DNA of 64,000 bases from assembly GCA_014529385.2 (NCBI GenBank), contig CM043966.1, forward strand, positions 88,006,087 through 88,070,086, read 5' to 3'. The position numbers were made by a program, and so were the translations under genes. Numbering within the stretch: the first letter of the stretch is position 1; the number at the start of each line of letters is the position of its first letter. This DNA is from Adiantum capillus-veneris. Lineage: Eukaryota; Streptophyta; Polypodiopsida; Polypodiales; Pteridaceae. Shown here one piece after another: positions 22,340 to 34,353 of this stretch. Under the pieces are notes generated by a model that was not told where the DNA came from, ran no database searches, and saw only the letters and a list, made by a program, of their open reading frames with translations.

Positions 22340-23060
22340 AATCTCCTAATGGATGCTCCAGTGCAGATGGATAGATAGATAGAGCATCTCTTGGTCCATA
22401 GAGAGCACCCATGATTTGATTCAGAGTGTAGGTTTTTACATGAGTATATCTTTTGGACGAGGGAGGCTATATATCATATCATAAAATGGTCGATGCTAGA
22501 TTTTACATGGTTATCTGAAAGTTTGTAGATTTGTTTCAAGAATAGTTTAGTGATGCCTTCGGGAAGTTGGTTTGGTTAGAGAGTTGTGCATCTAGCACTT
22601 CCCTTGGTGTTTTTGGTGGATGACAAATGGGTCCTTTCTGCCTCTCTTATGGTATGGTTGTGCCATAGATCTGGATCGTTTTTTTGGGTATAATGTTCAG
22701 ACATGCTAGACTAGATGTGTATGACTTTGGAGGCACAACCTAGGGGTTTGATAGTCCCTTGGCTTCTATGAGCTGCTACAAGAGGTTTCTTCAATTGGAT
22801 ACTTTATATTGGTCGAGTAGCTCTTCTGGACATTATGGTTTCACTATAACGTTGAGGTCAACATAGATTTTGGCATTTTTGTGTAGGTTCTGACAGCCAA
22901 AGAGCTTCATCACCACTTTTTGACTAGAGTATCTTATCTCTTGATGTATCTTATGGTTTGTTTGTGATCATATCATTGTATATCTTTGGGTTTTCCCCAT
23001 ATTTCTTGTTCTTGTATATGGACCTATGGTCGATTTTTATGTAATGCAAAGGGTCACAAG
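22340..23060. other. no recognisable gene
   Basis: Only short frames; I see no family motifs or structural repeats. Confidence 0.4.
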
Positions 23061-23069
23061 CCCCACTTT

Positions 23070-24440
<1,371 letters not shown>

Positions 24441-24444
24441 CCTT

Positions 24445-26340
24445 GTGACCGTGCTACATCAACCTCTTGAGCAACGGACTCAGGAGAAGATAACCATGGA
24501 AGAGCTAACAAGCGTTCAGGCTAAGGTAAACACCAAGTTCCCTACTTTCAAAGGTCTCTCCAGAAAGGACGCTGACAACCATGCTCGGAGATTTGTATCC
24601 CTCTGCAGGGGTCGTGGCATCAACAGATAAGATGCCTACCTAGTACTCTTCCCATCCACCTTGAATGGCTTAGTATATAAATGGTAGAGTCAGTTTGCAG
24701 AAAACCACTTTACGACTTGGGCCACATTATGACAACAATTCTGTGAAGCTTCCAGACTAAGGGACTTCCAAGAGGGATAAGCTGGCCAATTTGATGCTCT
24801 AGTCCAATGAGACTTTTGTAGAACTCATGACCATAACAAAGTCTTTGGTTGCCAAGCTTCCTCAGCACAACCAAGTGAATTTATGGTCAATAAGTGGGTA
24901 GAGAAGGCTCTTCCTAAGAATTCTCAACAAAAGCTCAAAAAGAGTCTGCGACCTGAAGCCACTATGGAGGAGTTTATTGATGCTACTACTAGGATAGAGG
25001 GGGCAAGTAAGCTGTTCAACGACTCTCCTCAGGTAGACGCTGCCTATGTACTCTTGGACAACATTAGGAAGAGAATGGGGTCTAGGAAGGCCTCTTTATT
25101 TGGCAGTTTAAGGGAGTCAAACCTTAATATTAATAAAGCATCCAAAGGACAGATTTTGAATTCAAATCAGCAAAACGGCTAGTTTATTTAAATTTAAATT
25201 TCCCCCCCAAAATCAAATTTAAAATGTAGCGGACAAAACCATATCATCTAACATATCTATGAAAAGAGCTTGGCATGTAGATTACATATCTATAATCTCC
25301 ACTCAAATTGGAGATCATATGTAGAAGTTATGGAAGGCCGAAAATCATAAAGTTATCCACCCCCTTTTTTGGGGGAAAAAGTGCATCCTTTGACCACTCT
25401 TACACCTCTCTTACACACCCACCATTCTTGCACACATGGCATGCATCTATTTGTCAAAATGTTAATCATTTCCATAATCTCATGGCAAATAAAAAGACCC
25501 TCCTAGACCCCATCCTCTTCCTAATGGTCCATATGACCCCTAGACGTCTTTACGCAGGGAACTTGAAGCTCTAAAGCTCTTCAGGAGGAGAGATCCTTCT
25601 CTCTTAGTTAGGATAAGCCTCCACATCACGACGCTTTAAAGCGCAAGCTAGAAGAGCTCCGGTCTTAGCCAAAGACTAAGGCTATGGTCTAGTGTAGCTC
25701 ACGCCGCTCTCCAGGGAACCGTCCACATGAATGCCCCCTTCAAGCTTATTGCCACTTTTGTGAAAAGTCTAGACATGAGGACAAGTATTTCTACTACCTA
25801 AAGGGATTGCGGAAAATACATCAAAGTCTTGTTCCTACTCTCCAATAGGGGTTAGCACCTACATCCAACATAGTTTCCCCCTATGGCCATCCAAAATATA
25901 TGCCACCCTTTCTGAATACCCCTCCTATGGAAGGTATGCCAAGCACTTTTCCCTCTCAATTTTTTTATCATGCCAATGCTCCCTCAGCCCCTCAGAGCTT
26001 TTATACCTCAGCCTCTATCTCCATGCAGCAAGAGTAGAGACCACCTCATCCCTTGCCTCGTCCATCCAATCGGCCCATTTTATGCTACAGATACGGGGAA
26101 TATGAACATTATCAAAGAAAATGTCCTTTACCTGAAGGGTCTTCTCCTTGCCATCATTGCCATGAGGCTAAGGACCACTATAATAATTATTATCCCAAAC
26201 AAGCAAAGGGCATCCACGTCTTCAAGCCACGTCAGAACCAACAAGAATTCACATTTCCAAAGATCAATCTGATAGCAGTAAGCACCATCCCTCAGCCATC
26301 ACCTACTACTCATGTGGTTACCCCTAAGGCCACATGAGGT
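24445..26340 (+). pseudogene. Ty3/gypsy gag (plus-strand element)
   Basis: Plus-strand frames read gag in order: VNTKFPTFKGLSRKDADNH (about 24520), a capsid part with LRDFQEG (about 24760), and MVNKWVEKALPKNSQQKL (24883-25182). After a less clear stretch comes the nucleocapsid region (26053-26337). The latter has two knuckle relics: CYRYGEYEHYQRKC, with Tyr for the second Cys, and CHHCHEAKDHYNNYYP, with Tyr for the final Cys. At least five stops interrupt the first part, several one transition from Gln or Arg codons. Around 25190-25400 AT-rich and C-run sequence may be a small insertion. Non-functional. Confidence 0.7.
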
Positions 26341-26753
26341 GGAGGAGCCTGCTGGCGTCCTCGCTTGGGAACAAAGATAAGCTCTTGGTCTCAGGCTTCC
26401 AAAAGGTTCACCTCCTCCATCTCCACTTCCACAACCTAGTCTACTTGTCCCAACTATCAAGCCATTCAATGGTTCTAAGAGCCGACCAACCTCCATGCTA
26501 TCTGATATTGATGGGAATTCATTGGAAGAAGTGGATGACTTGCAATAAATCAAAGTACCAGAGGAAGCCCAAATCGGAGGAACCAAGCCTACGGTAGAAG
26601 CTATCTTGAAGAACACCTTTCAGCAAGTGTCACTTTATGACATGCTCTGCCTCGATGAAAATATAAGAAGTAACACCATTAGTCATTGAGTCTCTATACC
26701 GGGGTGTTGGGCCTAGTGGTGGGCAACTCCCCATATAGCCCTCAGAGTCCTAC

Positions 26754-27250
26754 ATGATTTCCTATCCCATTGCTCCCCTCATTGATTACAGAAGTTCTCG
26801 TCTCACTGTATCTATTCTTGGGTGCCAATTCTCTATTGTCATAGTCAATGGTGGATCTAGCATCAATTTTTTGTTGGAGTTCACTATGTTGGATTTAGGT
26901 CTGCATCCTACCTGCCCTACTCCCTTCACAGTTACATTGGACGACTGGAGGATAGTCTACTCAGTGGGCATAGTGGACAAGGTGCCTCTGCAGGTACAAG
27001 ACTTCACCTTTAGCATGGAATTTGTTGTGGTTTGTCTTCCCCAAGTTGATGGGAGGATTTCCTTTGCTCATCGATAGACCATGGTTGTGGCACACTAAAG
27101 CACTTCATGATTGGGAAAATGACACCATGTGGATACATACTCTTGGCTCCCCAGTGAACCCAATTCGATTTGAAGGAGATATGGATCCAATAGTTCATCA
27201 TAGTTCTTTGTCAATGGAGTCCAAACCCGACCTGGAGCAACCTACTTAGA
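26754..27250 (+). pseudogene. Ty3/gypsy protease domain (plus-strand element)
   Basis: Reads IVNGGSSINFLLEFTMLDLG, the retropepsin active-site region, but with Asn where the catalytic Asp should be; a single GAT-to-AAT change would do this. Next comes a typical VCLPQVDG stretch, then DRPWLWHTKALHDW (the family's GRPWL...HD motif) after a one-base frame change near 27060. Retropepsin would cut the polyprotein in the particle. The lost Asp and frameshift make it inactive. Confidence 0.65.
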
Positions 27251-27779
27251 GGCATCTACCACATTGATGCCTTGCTATATGGTCTTTCTTCAACCCTTGC
27301 ATGTGGATACACCCTGTCCCCCTGCTCCTCCAGCTGAAACTAGTGAGCCAAATCATCTAGAAGCAAGTTTGAAAGTCCGTGAGGCTCCTACCTCAGTTGC
27401 CCCCTTGATGGAATCCATCGGTCTTGGTGATCCTATTACACACCATAGAAGAGGGAAGAAATCTCATTTTATAGAGTTCACCCACGTCTCACCTTCCCTC
27501 TTATCTTCCTCTATGTCTAACTCTACTATGTTTGAGGACTTACCCTTGAGGAGATTCCACCAGGATGGTTACAAGAAGAGTACGTTGATTTTCACATCGA
27601 TCAAACACCAACCCATGATGTCTTCAAGCTACAAGAGGCAGCAAAATCTTCATCGATGCACCCTTGCCACCTACACCTCCTGACTCAATCAAAGAAGTCA
27701 ACTTGGGAGACCCTGACAACCCATCCTCTTGGCCACTTGGTTATGGGATCACCATGCACTACTCGAGCAGGTACTCTCT

Positions 27780-28159
27780 TTTATGCACTCTTTTAAAGAT
27801 GTTTTTGCATGGTCTTGCAAAGATTTGAAAGGAATTCCACTAGAATTGGGTGTCCATACTATCCCTCTGGTTGAACGGGCTAATCCCTCTGGTTGAAGGG
27901 GCTAAGCCAGTCAAAGGCCAAGTCTACAAGCCCAACCCTAAGTATGTAGAAGTCAAACTAGAGCTAGAAAAAATGCAAGAAGGAGGGATCATTGTAGTCA
28001 TGGAGAATTCTAAGTGGATATCACCTATGGTCATAGTGCCTATGAAGAAAACCAATAAAATCCACATATGCATAGACTAATGCACCCTGAATAAGGTAAC
28101 TATCTCAGATGGTTTGCCCACTGGAATTGGAGCTGATCTCTTGAGACAGCTAATTCCAG
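27780..28159 (+). pseudogene. Ty3/gypsy RT N-terminus, cut by an insertion
   Basis: Starts with FKDVFAWSCKDLKGIPLELG, the conserved linker before gypsy RT, then YKPNPKYVEVKLELEKMQEG and WISPMVIVPMKKTNKIHICID (RT motif 1), a TAA, and LNKVTISD. A roughly 40-nt local duplication near 27860-27900 repeats IPLVE. The frame stops resembling RT after about 28150, where the LTR of the minus-strand gypsy begins. Its displaced remainder may be the integrase tail at 43571-43786. Confidence 0.75.
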
Positions 28160-28872
28160 TGTTGGAAGATTTCAGCTACTAGTGTAGGAAGATTTCAGAC
28201 AGCAGATTGGACATGAATCAGAGACTAGACTGGAATTTGGATACTGAAATAAGAATCAGACTTATGTAATGGAATTAAGGTTCAGATTCAGATTCAGATT
28301 CAGATTCAGAAGACCAGACGAGAAGTAAGTATAACTGAAATATATGCCATGATTGGGATTACAGATCAAGATTACAGCGAATATGATTTACAGAGAGAAA
28401 GTACAGCCGACAATACCGCCAATGATTCTCAAGGACAAGTATAGCCAAGGTGCTAACCGAAATGATAATAATTGCCAACCCGATTACAATGTAATGGGCC
28501 CTATTTATACACTTCGAGTTTACTGTAGTAATTACCATAGTAACTACTAAGTAATTCACTGCCCATCCTCTAAGAAGACGTTCCCACATAGTGAACTATC
28601 CAGCCGTCTGCATCCTTCCCTTCTTTCTTGAATTTTGACAAGATTCCAAAATTTCTAAAAAATTCCCCTGTCTGATTCTGATGTGAGACTGAAAAATCCA
28701 TCGTGTGGTTCTAATGTTGGGAATCCGGCTTGACCACTGATAGAATGTCCATACAAAGATTGCGAGTAGGCAACTGAAAAGGCCAAGGATTGCGAGAGGC
28801 AGCTGAAAAGTCCAAGGTGGAGCTCTCACTAGGCCAAGGTGGAGCTATCATCAGGCCAAGGTAGAGCTATCA
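28160..28872 (-). mobile_element. 3' LTR of the large minus-strand Ty3/gypsy
   Basis: On the minus strand the polypurine tract GGCAGGGGGAGA is followed at 28872 by TGATAGCTCTACC, and the LTR ends at 28160 in CTTCCAACA, giving TG...CA termini and about 713 bp. It contains three tandem 22-bp units at its 5' end (28812-28877) and a short (CAGATT)n array at about 28275-28310. It sits inside the RT of the plus-strand gypsy, so that element is the older one. No matching 5' LTR exists in the window. Confidence 0.7.
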
Positions 28873-28923
28873 TCTCCCCCTGCCTGCTGAGGAGAAAAGT
28901 CGCCACTGAATTCTGAGATGGAA

Positions 28924-30268
28924 CTACCCAGTATCCTTCCATTGGACCATCTTCTGTTTGCCCTTGGACCTGGACGGTGCCTGAGAAGTCCCAGTACCAG
29001 CATTCTCCTTCTGAATGAGTCCGTAAATGGCCTCCTGCTCAAGCTGATCCCGCCGGTCGGTGGTCATCTCTACTTCATAAGGCGTGAGGGAATAATAGGT
29101 TTTGGTGTCAAGATCATAGAGTGTACGCCTGCCTTTGCTAAGTCTAGTTCTGGCCAGCTTCTGATAATGCGAAGCAGTATGGATCCATCCTTTTGGAAGA
29201 GGCTGATTAGTTCTGACTCGAGCTTCGAAAAGAATCTCAACTATCTCTCTGTACTGTGGTGCCAGACCCGGTTTTGCTACAATGTCTTTTTCAGGCAATT
29301 TAGAAGATTCGATCGTAAGTTGTAGCAATTGAAAGTAATCCTGGTCACTCCTTTGACTTGAATCTTCCACTGGCCCATACACAACTGGATCCTATGCATC
29401 TCCTCTTTCAGTGCCTGAATGTCATTGATTTGGAGAGCATCATTGAACAACGTCTGCCAAGTCTTCTATTCCACAGTTGATCGCTCATACCAATCCTGAA
29501 GCTCATTAGCGATTTTGAAGTATGTGAGGCGATCAACTGGTTCTGGATGTTGAGGATACAGTGCTGGAAAGAATCTTGGCAGCTCTGTTTCTCTTGTTGG
29601 AACAGCATACAAGAGAACTGGAGAATCACGCACAAATTTTAAGAATTGAGAACAGCCTGGTTCTCTTGCTGCATCATATTTCTGGTGATTCTCACTAATT
29701 AGAACAGTGTTCGGAGAGCAGTTGCCTGCGCTTCTATTGACATTCTAGTCTAAGGTCCTTTTCTAGTGGCTGTCTGGTCCTCAAGAATGGCTTTGACTCT
29801 CTGATCCAAAACACCTCTTACAGTTTGCATTTGCACCAAAACTTCCTTGAGTCATACCCTAACATCCTTCATACATCGGTAAGTTGGTTTATTATCCAAC
29901 AGAAGTTCCATTTCCAGGGCAAGGGAGTGACAATCTACAGTAGAGTGCCTTTGCCAGTGCGGGTTTGCCACTCTTTCATCAGCATTGAGTATCCATTCAG
30001 GAACTCGTTCCAGTAGCTGGACTGTACTGGGATGCACAGGTAGACGGCAAGCTTCTTTATCATAGAAAGCTGTTGATTTCCAATGTCCTACCATTTCCCT
30101 GGCTCCAATATATAGCCTTTGAAATCTTTCCAAATTAGACAAGAGATCATCATCCTCCAGATACTTTCTGGTTATGGAGGCCCGTTGATGTCTCAATTGC
30201 CTATTTAGGGTAATGAGCTGCAGTGAATGTTGATGATCAACAACTGGTCCCTCATCCTGCACTTTCAT
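28924..30268 (-). pseudogene. extra ORF of the gypsy element, C-terminal part
   Basis: Minus-strand frames 29852-30268 and 28924-29382, joined by a continuous but frame-shifted stretch (29383-29850) that reads TRETELPRFFPALYPQHPEP and ELQDWYERSTVE. It is hydrophilic with no recognised domain. Downstream only about 50 nt separate the last stop from the LTR polypurine tract. The position after integrase is where some plant gypsy elements carry an envelope-like or accessory ORF; I see no signal peptide or membrane span here, so it is not evidently an envelope. Confidence 0.5.
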
Positions 30269-30395
30269 TTTCCCTTTAGCATCTCTGCTGAGCTGGGACT
30301 GATCTGCTGGCTGATTCCCAGTGTGATTGGGCTGCCGCTCTTCAGTCTGCTGGTTACCTGACTGGTGCCCTTCTTCCTGTCCTTCCTACTGGCCC

Positions 30396-31271
30396 TCATT
30401 CTGGCCTGGCTGGTCTGGCTGTGATTGGGCCTCCTTCAGTTGGCCCTGTCCCCCCAGTACCAGGTCCTAGAGGTGGAGATGGTGGTGGGGCATCATCATC
30501 ATCCTTTGTATGCCTAGCTTCTTGATCATCCTCCTCCTGATCAGCTTCATCTTCCTGGTCTTCTTCTTCCTCATCCAGAGAAGTCTGCTGCTCAATATAA
30601 TCTAATATAGCTTGATTCATCAGAGCATTATTATACTCAGTCACCTTGTCCTGCAAATCACTCTGCATACTTTCCATCAAGGACTTTAAATTCTCTAGAT
30701 TGAAAACAGCATTGCCAGATGGATTTAAAATTTTAGCCAAGCTGTTATAGATGTATCTTTCAGTCAAAGAGGCTTTCAGAGCTCTATGGCGCATTAAATT
30801 TTTTTTGTATTCCGCCCACTTCATCCTGAGCATTGTTTTAGCCCGCTCTGCAGCTCTCAATACTTCATTTCATTGATTTTTGATGATCATTATTTCAGAT
30901 TCAGCCTTAGCTAACTTTTTGTTTAACAACTCATTAGTCCTTTCTGAATGAGCTTCCAGTACCCTGTGTTGTATGTTCTGCTCTTCCCGGGATTTTTGGA
31001 GCTTTTCAATCTGATCTTGTGTCTCTGTCAAGTCAGCTTTAAGCTTTTTGACTTCATCTTCTGATCCAACAGCCTCCATCAGTTGTCCCATACAACTGAC
31101 AATGGTATTCCAAGAAGACTGTATGAGGACTGAACATCTTTCTTTGAGTGTGGTTGGATCAGAATCAGTAGGCTCATATATTGCCACTGGAGCTATGTAG
31201 GGTAAAGTTGCATAATCAGCATTGCATAGCAAAAGATTCCCTTTCAATTGTTTAGTGTGCATTTGCTGCAA
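30396..31271 (-). pseudogene. extra ORF of the gypsy element, coiled-coil and acidic middle part
   Basis: Two minus-strand frames in one register (30870-31271 and 30396-30860) separated by one TGA at 30870. The first contains a heptad-rich coiled coil (KKLKADLTETQDQIEKLQKS). The second continues the helix and ends in a strongly acidic Glu/Asp tract (DEEEEDQEDEADQEEDDQEA), then a Pro/Gly linker. This domain layout suggests an oligomerising, intrinsically disordered structural protein. Function unknown. Confidence 0.55.
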
Positions 31272-31399
31272 CTTGTCCTATTTTACCAGTTGCAGAATGT
31301 TTCCAGTATTTGGAGTAGAAACTCCACCTGGTAGAGTCAAGGAAGCTGGACCTTTCCCTTTGTCTAGTTGGCTCTTGCCTTTGTCCCCTGACTGGTCTG

Positions 31400-32392
31400 C
31401 TATCTTCTGACTGCACTTTTTGCTACTGACTGGTTAGGCACAGTCTTCTGAGCAGATTGCTGCTCTGTCTGGCTCACTACAGCTTTCTCAGTATTCACTG
31501 TCTTGACCTGTCTTTCTATCTGCTTCAAAAACTCACTGCTTTTTGTCAGTGTAGTCTTTGGATTCTTTGAATTGTCAGCCTGTTCTACAGTTTCTTTCCT
31601 TTTCAGGTCTATTGATGTAGTTTGACTGTCCATTTCTTTGTCGTCTGAGGACAACAGGATGTTCTTCGGCTCAGAAATTGGCTTCTCACTCCAAGCCTTC
31701 TTTACCTGCTCATTAGCATCTGCAGCAGTAGCCCAATACAGGAATTGCCAAACATACCAAGCTTTGAAAACATTTTGAGATTTTAGCTTGGCAGTTTGCT
31801 GGAGTACATTGTGCGAGAGAATTTGACAAAGATTAATAGGAACCTGTGGATCCAATATCTTGGCCAACAGCATAGCAAACAGTTTTTCGGATACATACAT
31901 TGGGTTGTTTTTAAGGCTTACTACTTCAGCTAAAAACCTGTAAGCAGTGGAAGCTTCCAGTCCTGCTACTGGAACTCCTTGACCACTTGCCTTGCACTTA
32001 CGTTTAGCCGCTTCATCCTCCTTCAGAGCTATACTTATCTGCTGTGCAGTTGCCACAAAAGGTTTGGGCTCGTTGGGCATTCTAAATGCAAATGCTATGG
32101 CTTCTGATGTCAGTGACACCTTCCTACCATTTAACATGGCACTGCCATCTTCAACATCGAAGGAATCAAGAACTTGCTTGATGATGTCTGCATCAAAAGC
32201 AATTCTTGTAGCTTGCAACACAACTCGAAGATCCCATAGTTGTAGCAGAGTCATTGCTTGGTCAGTGAATACATAACGCTGGATTTTACTGTATGGTATA
32301 ATGGGAAGGATGGGTTTCCTCAAGAGACTCCTGCATCTTCTCTGAGCGTTTCCTTCTACCCATACACTGTGAGGACGATGACGATGAAACAC
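31400..32392 (-). pseudogene. extra ORF of the gypsy element, N-terminal globular part
   Basis: 330 codons open on the minus strand. The first 200 residues look globular and helical (DADIIKQVLDSFDVEDG, NGRKVSLTSEAIAFAFRMP, FKAWYVWQFLYWATAADANE); the rest is Lys/Ser/Gln-rich and disordered. The V.GRKVSLTSEAI..F..P pattern faintly recalls the plant-retroelement Transposase_32/plant-mobile-domain proteins; this is a weak impression. It starts inside the 199-bp tandem duplication that separates it from pol. The next part (31271 and below) is in another frame, so the gene is broken. Confidence 0.55.
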
Positions 32393-32690
32393 GCGAAGGA
32401 GAAGATGACTTACTTGTCGTGTCGAAGCCGTTTCTTGGTGTCGCTGGCAAGGCTAGCTGATAGTCAACTGTCTCTTCAGAGGTTGAGGTTTCCTCAAGAG
32501 ACTATGGCCTGGGTTTCCTCAAGAGACTCCTGCATCTTCTCTGAGCGTTTCCTTCTACCCATACACTGTGAGGACAATGACGATGAAACAGGCAAAGGAG
32601 AAGATGACTTACTTGTCGTGTCGAAGCCGTTTCCTAGTGTCGCTGGCAAGGCTAGCTGATAGTAAACTGTCTCTTCAGAGGTTGAGGTTT
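32312..32690. repeat. tandem duplication, period 199 bp
   Basis: GGGTTTCCTCAAGAGACTCC starts at 32312 and again at 32511, and the following sequence is nearly identical up to about 32690, with only a handful of differences. A partial third copy of the first 15 bases occurs at about 32487. It lies between pol and the extra ORF of the minus-strand gypsy. Confidence 0.9.
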
Positions 32691-34350
32691 ACGACTGTAG
32701 CAAAGAAACCTCAGAGCTTGGCGATGGAGAATGGTTAACAGAAGGAAAGATTCGCGCAGGGGATTTATGAGAAAAAATGCTAACTCTCCTGACTGTTATA
32801 CGTGTTTGTGCCATAAAAGCTCCACCACTCGCCGTTCCTAGACTTGTGTGCGTCGTTGCTGTCATGGCAGACATGCATTGGACAAGACTGCGACCCATCC
32901 TTGAAATAATTACTACTGGCGTGCCATTTGACCGTTGGGCGCTTAAAAATTGGAAAGTGTGTCCCCACTGATACTGGACTGATTTCCAGTCTGGCTCTAC
33001 CATACTGGTACTGATTCTAAGGTCAGCCTGATCTGATTCTTTTGGTACTGGTTCTGAAATTGGAACTGGTTGCACATGAAAAAGTCCAAAAATGTCTGAT
33101 TCTGGTATCTCTTGATCAACAAGTTCCAGTTCCTTAGTACCTTGTTCTGGCCCGGTTTCTCTGGCCTCTGAATAAGAAAGTTTGATCTTGGCCTCATTAT
33201 ATACTCCTGGCAACAACAATCCAGATAAATATTTCAGTCTGACTGTGCCATTGGAGAAGACCCAGTCTACCTCAAATGGTCCTGCCCAGGTAATCTTCAG
33301 GTTTGGCTTCTTCTGACCCAGTCTAGACTGATATAGAAGCACTAAGTCTCCTTTCTGGAATTCTCGAACTTTAATTCGGAGATCATGCCAGTGCTTCCTT
33401 CGTTGTTGAACAATTTCTTGTTCCAACATAGCCCTTTGCCTGAGTTCATCTAATTGCATCAGTTCATCTAGCCGTTTTTTAAGATTATGGTTGATGTCTA
33501 AGCCATACTTCACAGCCATTCTTAGACTTGGGATCACAAACTCCATAGGAACCACAGCTTCAGTGCCATACACCATTCTGAATGGTGTCATTCCAGTAGT
33601 TACCTTATAAGATGTCCTATAAGCCCGTAGAGCAGTCTGAAGTTTCAAATCCCACTAGTCTGGTTTCTTTTGCACCACCTTAGTGAGAATAGTCTTTATT
33701 GTCTTGTTGCTACTTTCAGCCTATCCATTGCATCTGGGATAGTAAGGAGTAGATTTTCGATGCTTGACTGAAAGTATATCCAATAGGATTTCCATAGTGT
33801 CATTGATAAAATGTGTTTCTTGATCGGTCACAATCTCTACTGGACATCCATATCGGCAGACAATATTCTCAAATAGAAACCTTGCAGTTGACTTGGCTGT
33901 GTTGTCAGGAAGAGCCTTAGCTTCAACCCACTTGGTAACATAACAAGTAGCCATTACTATGTACTTGTTCTTCCTGGGAGTAACCTTCTTAAAAGGTCCC
34001 ATAAAATCTAGTCCCCATTTCATGAATACTCCCAGTGGTTGTACTGGAATCAAGGGAGTCATATCTGCAGCTGTTGGTCGACCCATTCTTTGGCATATGT
34101 CACAAGTTTTACAAAAACTTCTGACATCAGCAATTAGTGTTTGCCACCATAGATCAGCTTGTAGAATCTTCTTATAGGTTACTTCGTTGGAAAAGTGTCC
34201 ACCAGATTCACCATTATGCGCTTCTGAAATTACTTGCATTCTTCCTTCCATAGGGACACATCGTCGAAGTATACCATCAACACCCAGTCGATAAAGTAAT
34301 CCTCCTATGATAGTAAATTTCAGGCTTTTTATGATTAGAGCTTTCTTCTG
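32689..34350 (-). pseudogene. Ty3/gypsy integrase (minus-strand element)
   Basis: One minus-strand frame with stops at 34354, 33721 and 33655. Zinc domain: HNGESGGHFSNEVTYKKI then CKTCDICQRMGRP (HHCC). Core: GLDFMGPF (Asp), EIVTDQETHF (Asp), and the ESSNK motif (Glu) directly after the TAG at 33721. C-terminal GPY/F-like KITWAGPFEVDWV and then a long tail after about 33190. All domains are in order and full length. Integrase inserts element DNA into the chromosome. Confidence 0.85.
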
Positions 34351-34353
34351 ATT

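Noticed and set aside
28272-28310. (CAGATT)n array considered as a telomere-like or CRISPR-like repeat
   Set aside because: Only about five 6-bp units inside an LTR; it is not a telomere motif and has no spacers.
30500-30620. Acidic tract of the extra ORF considered as an envelope-like feature
   Set aside because: No signal peptide, membrane span or cleavage motif was visible in the whole region, so envelope function is not supported.
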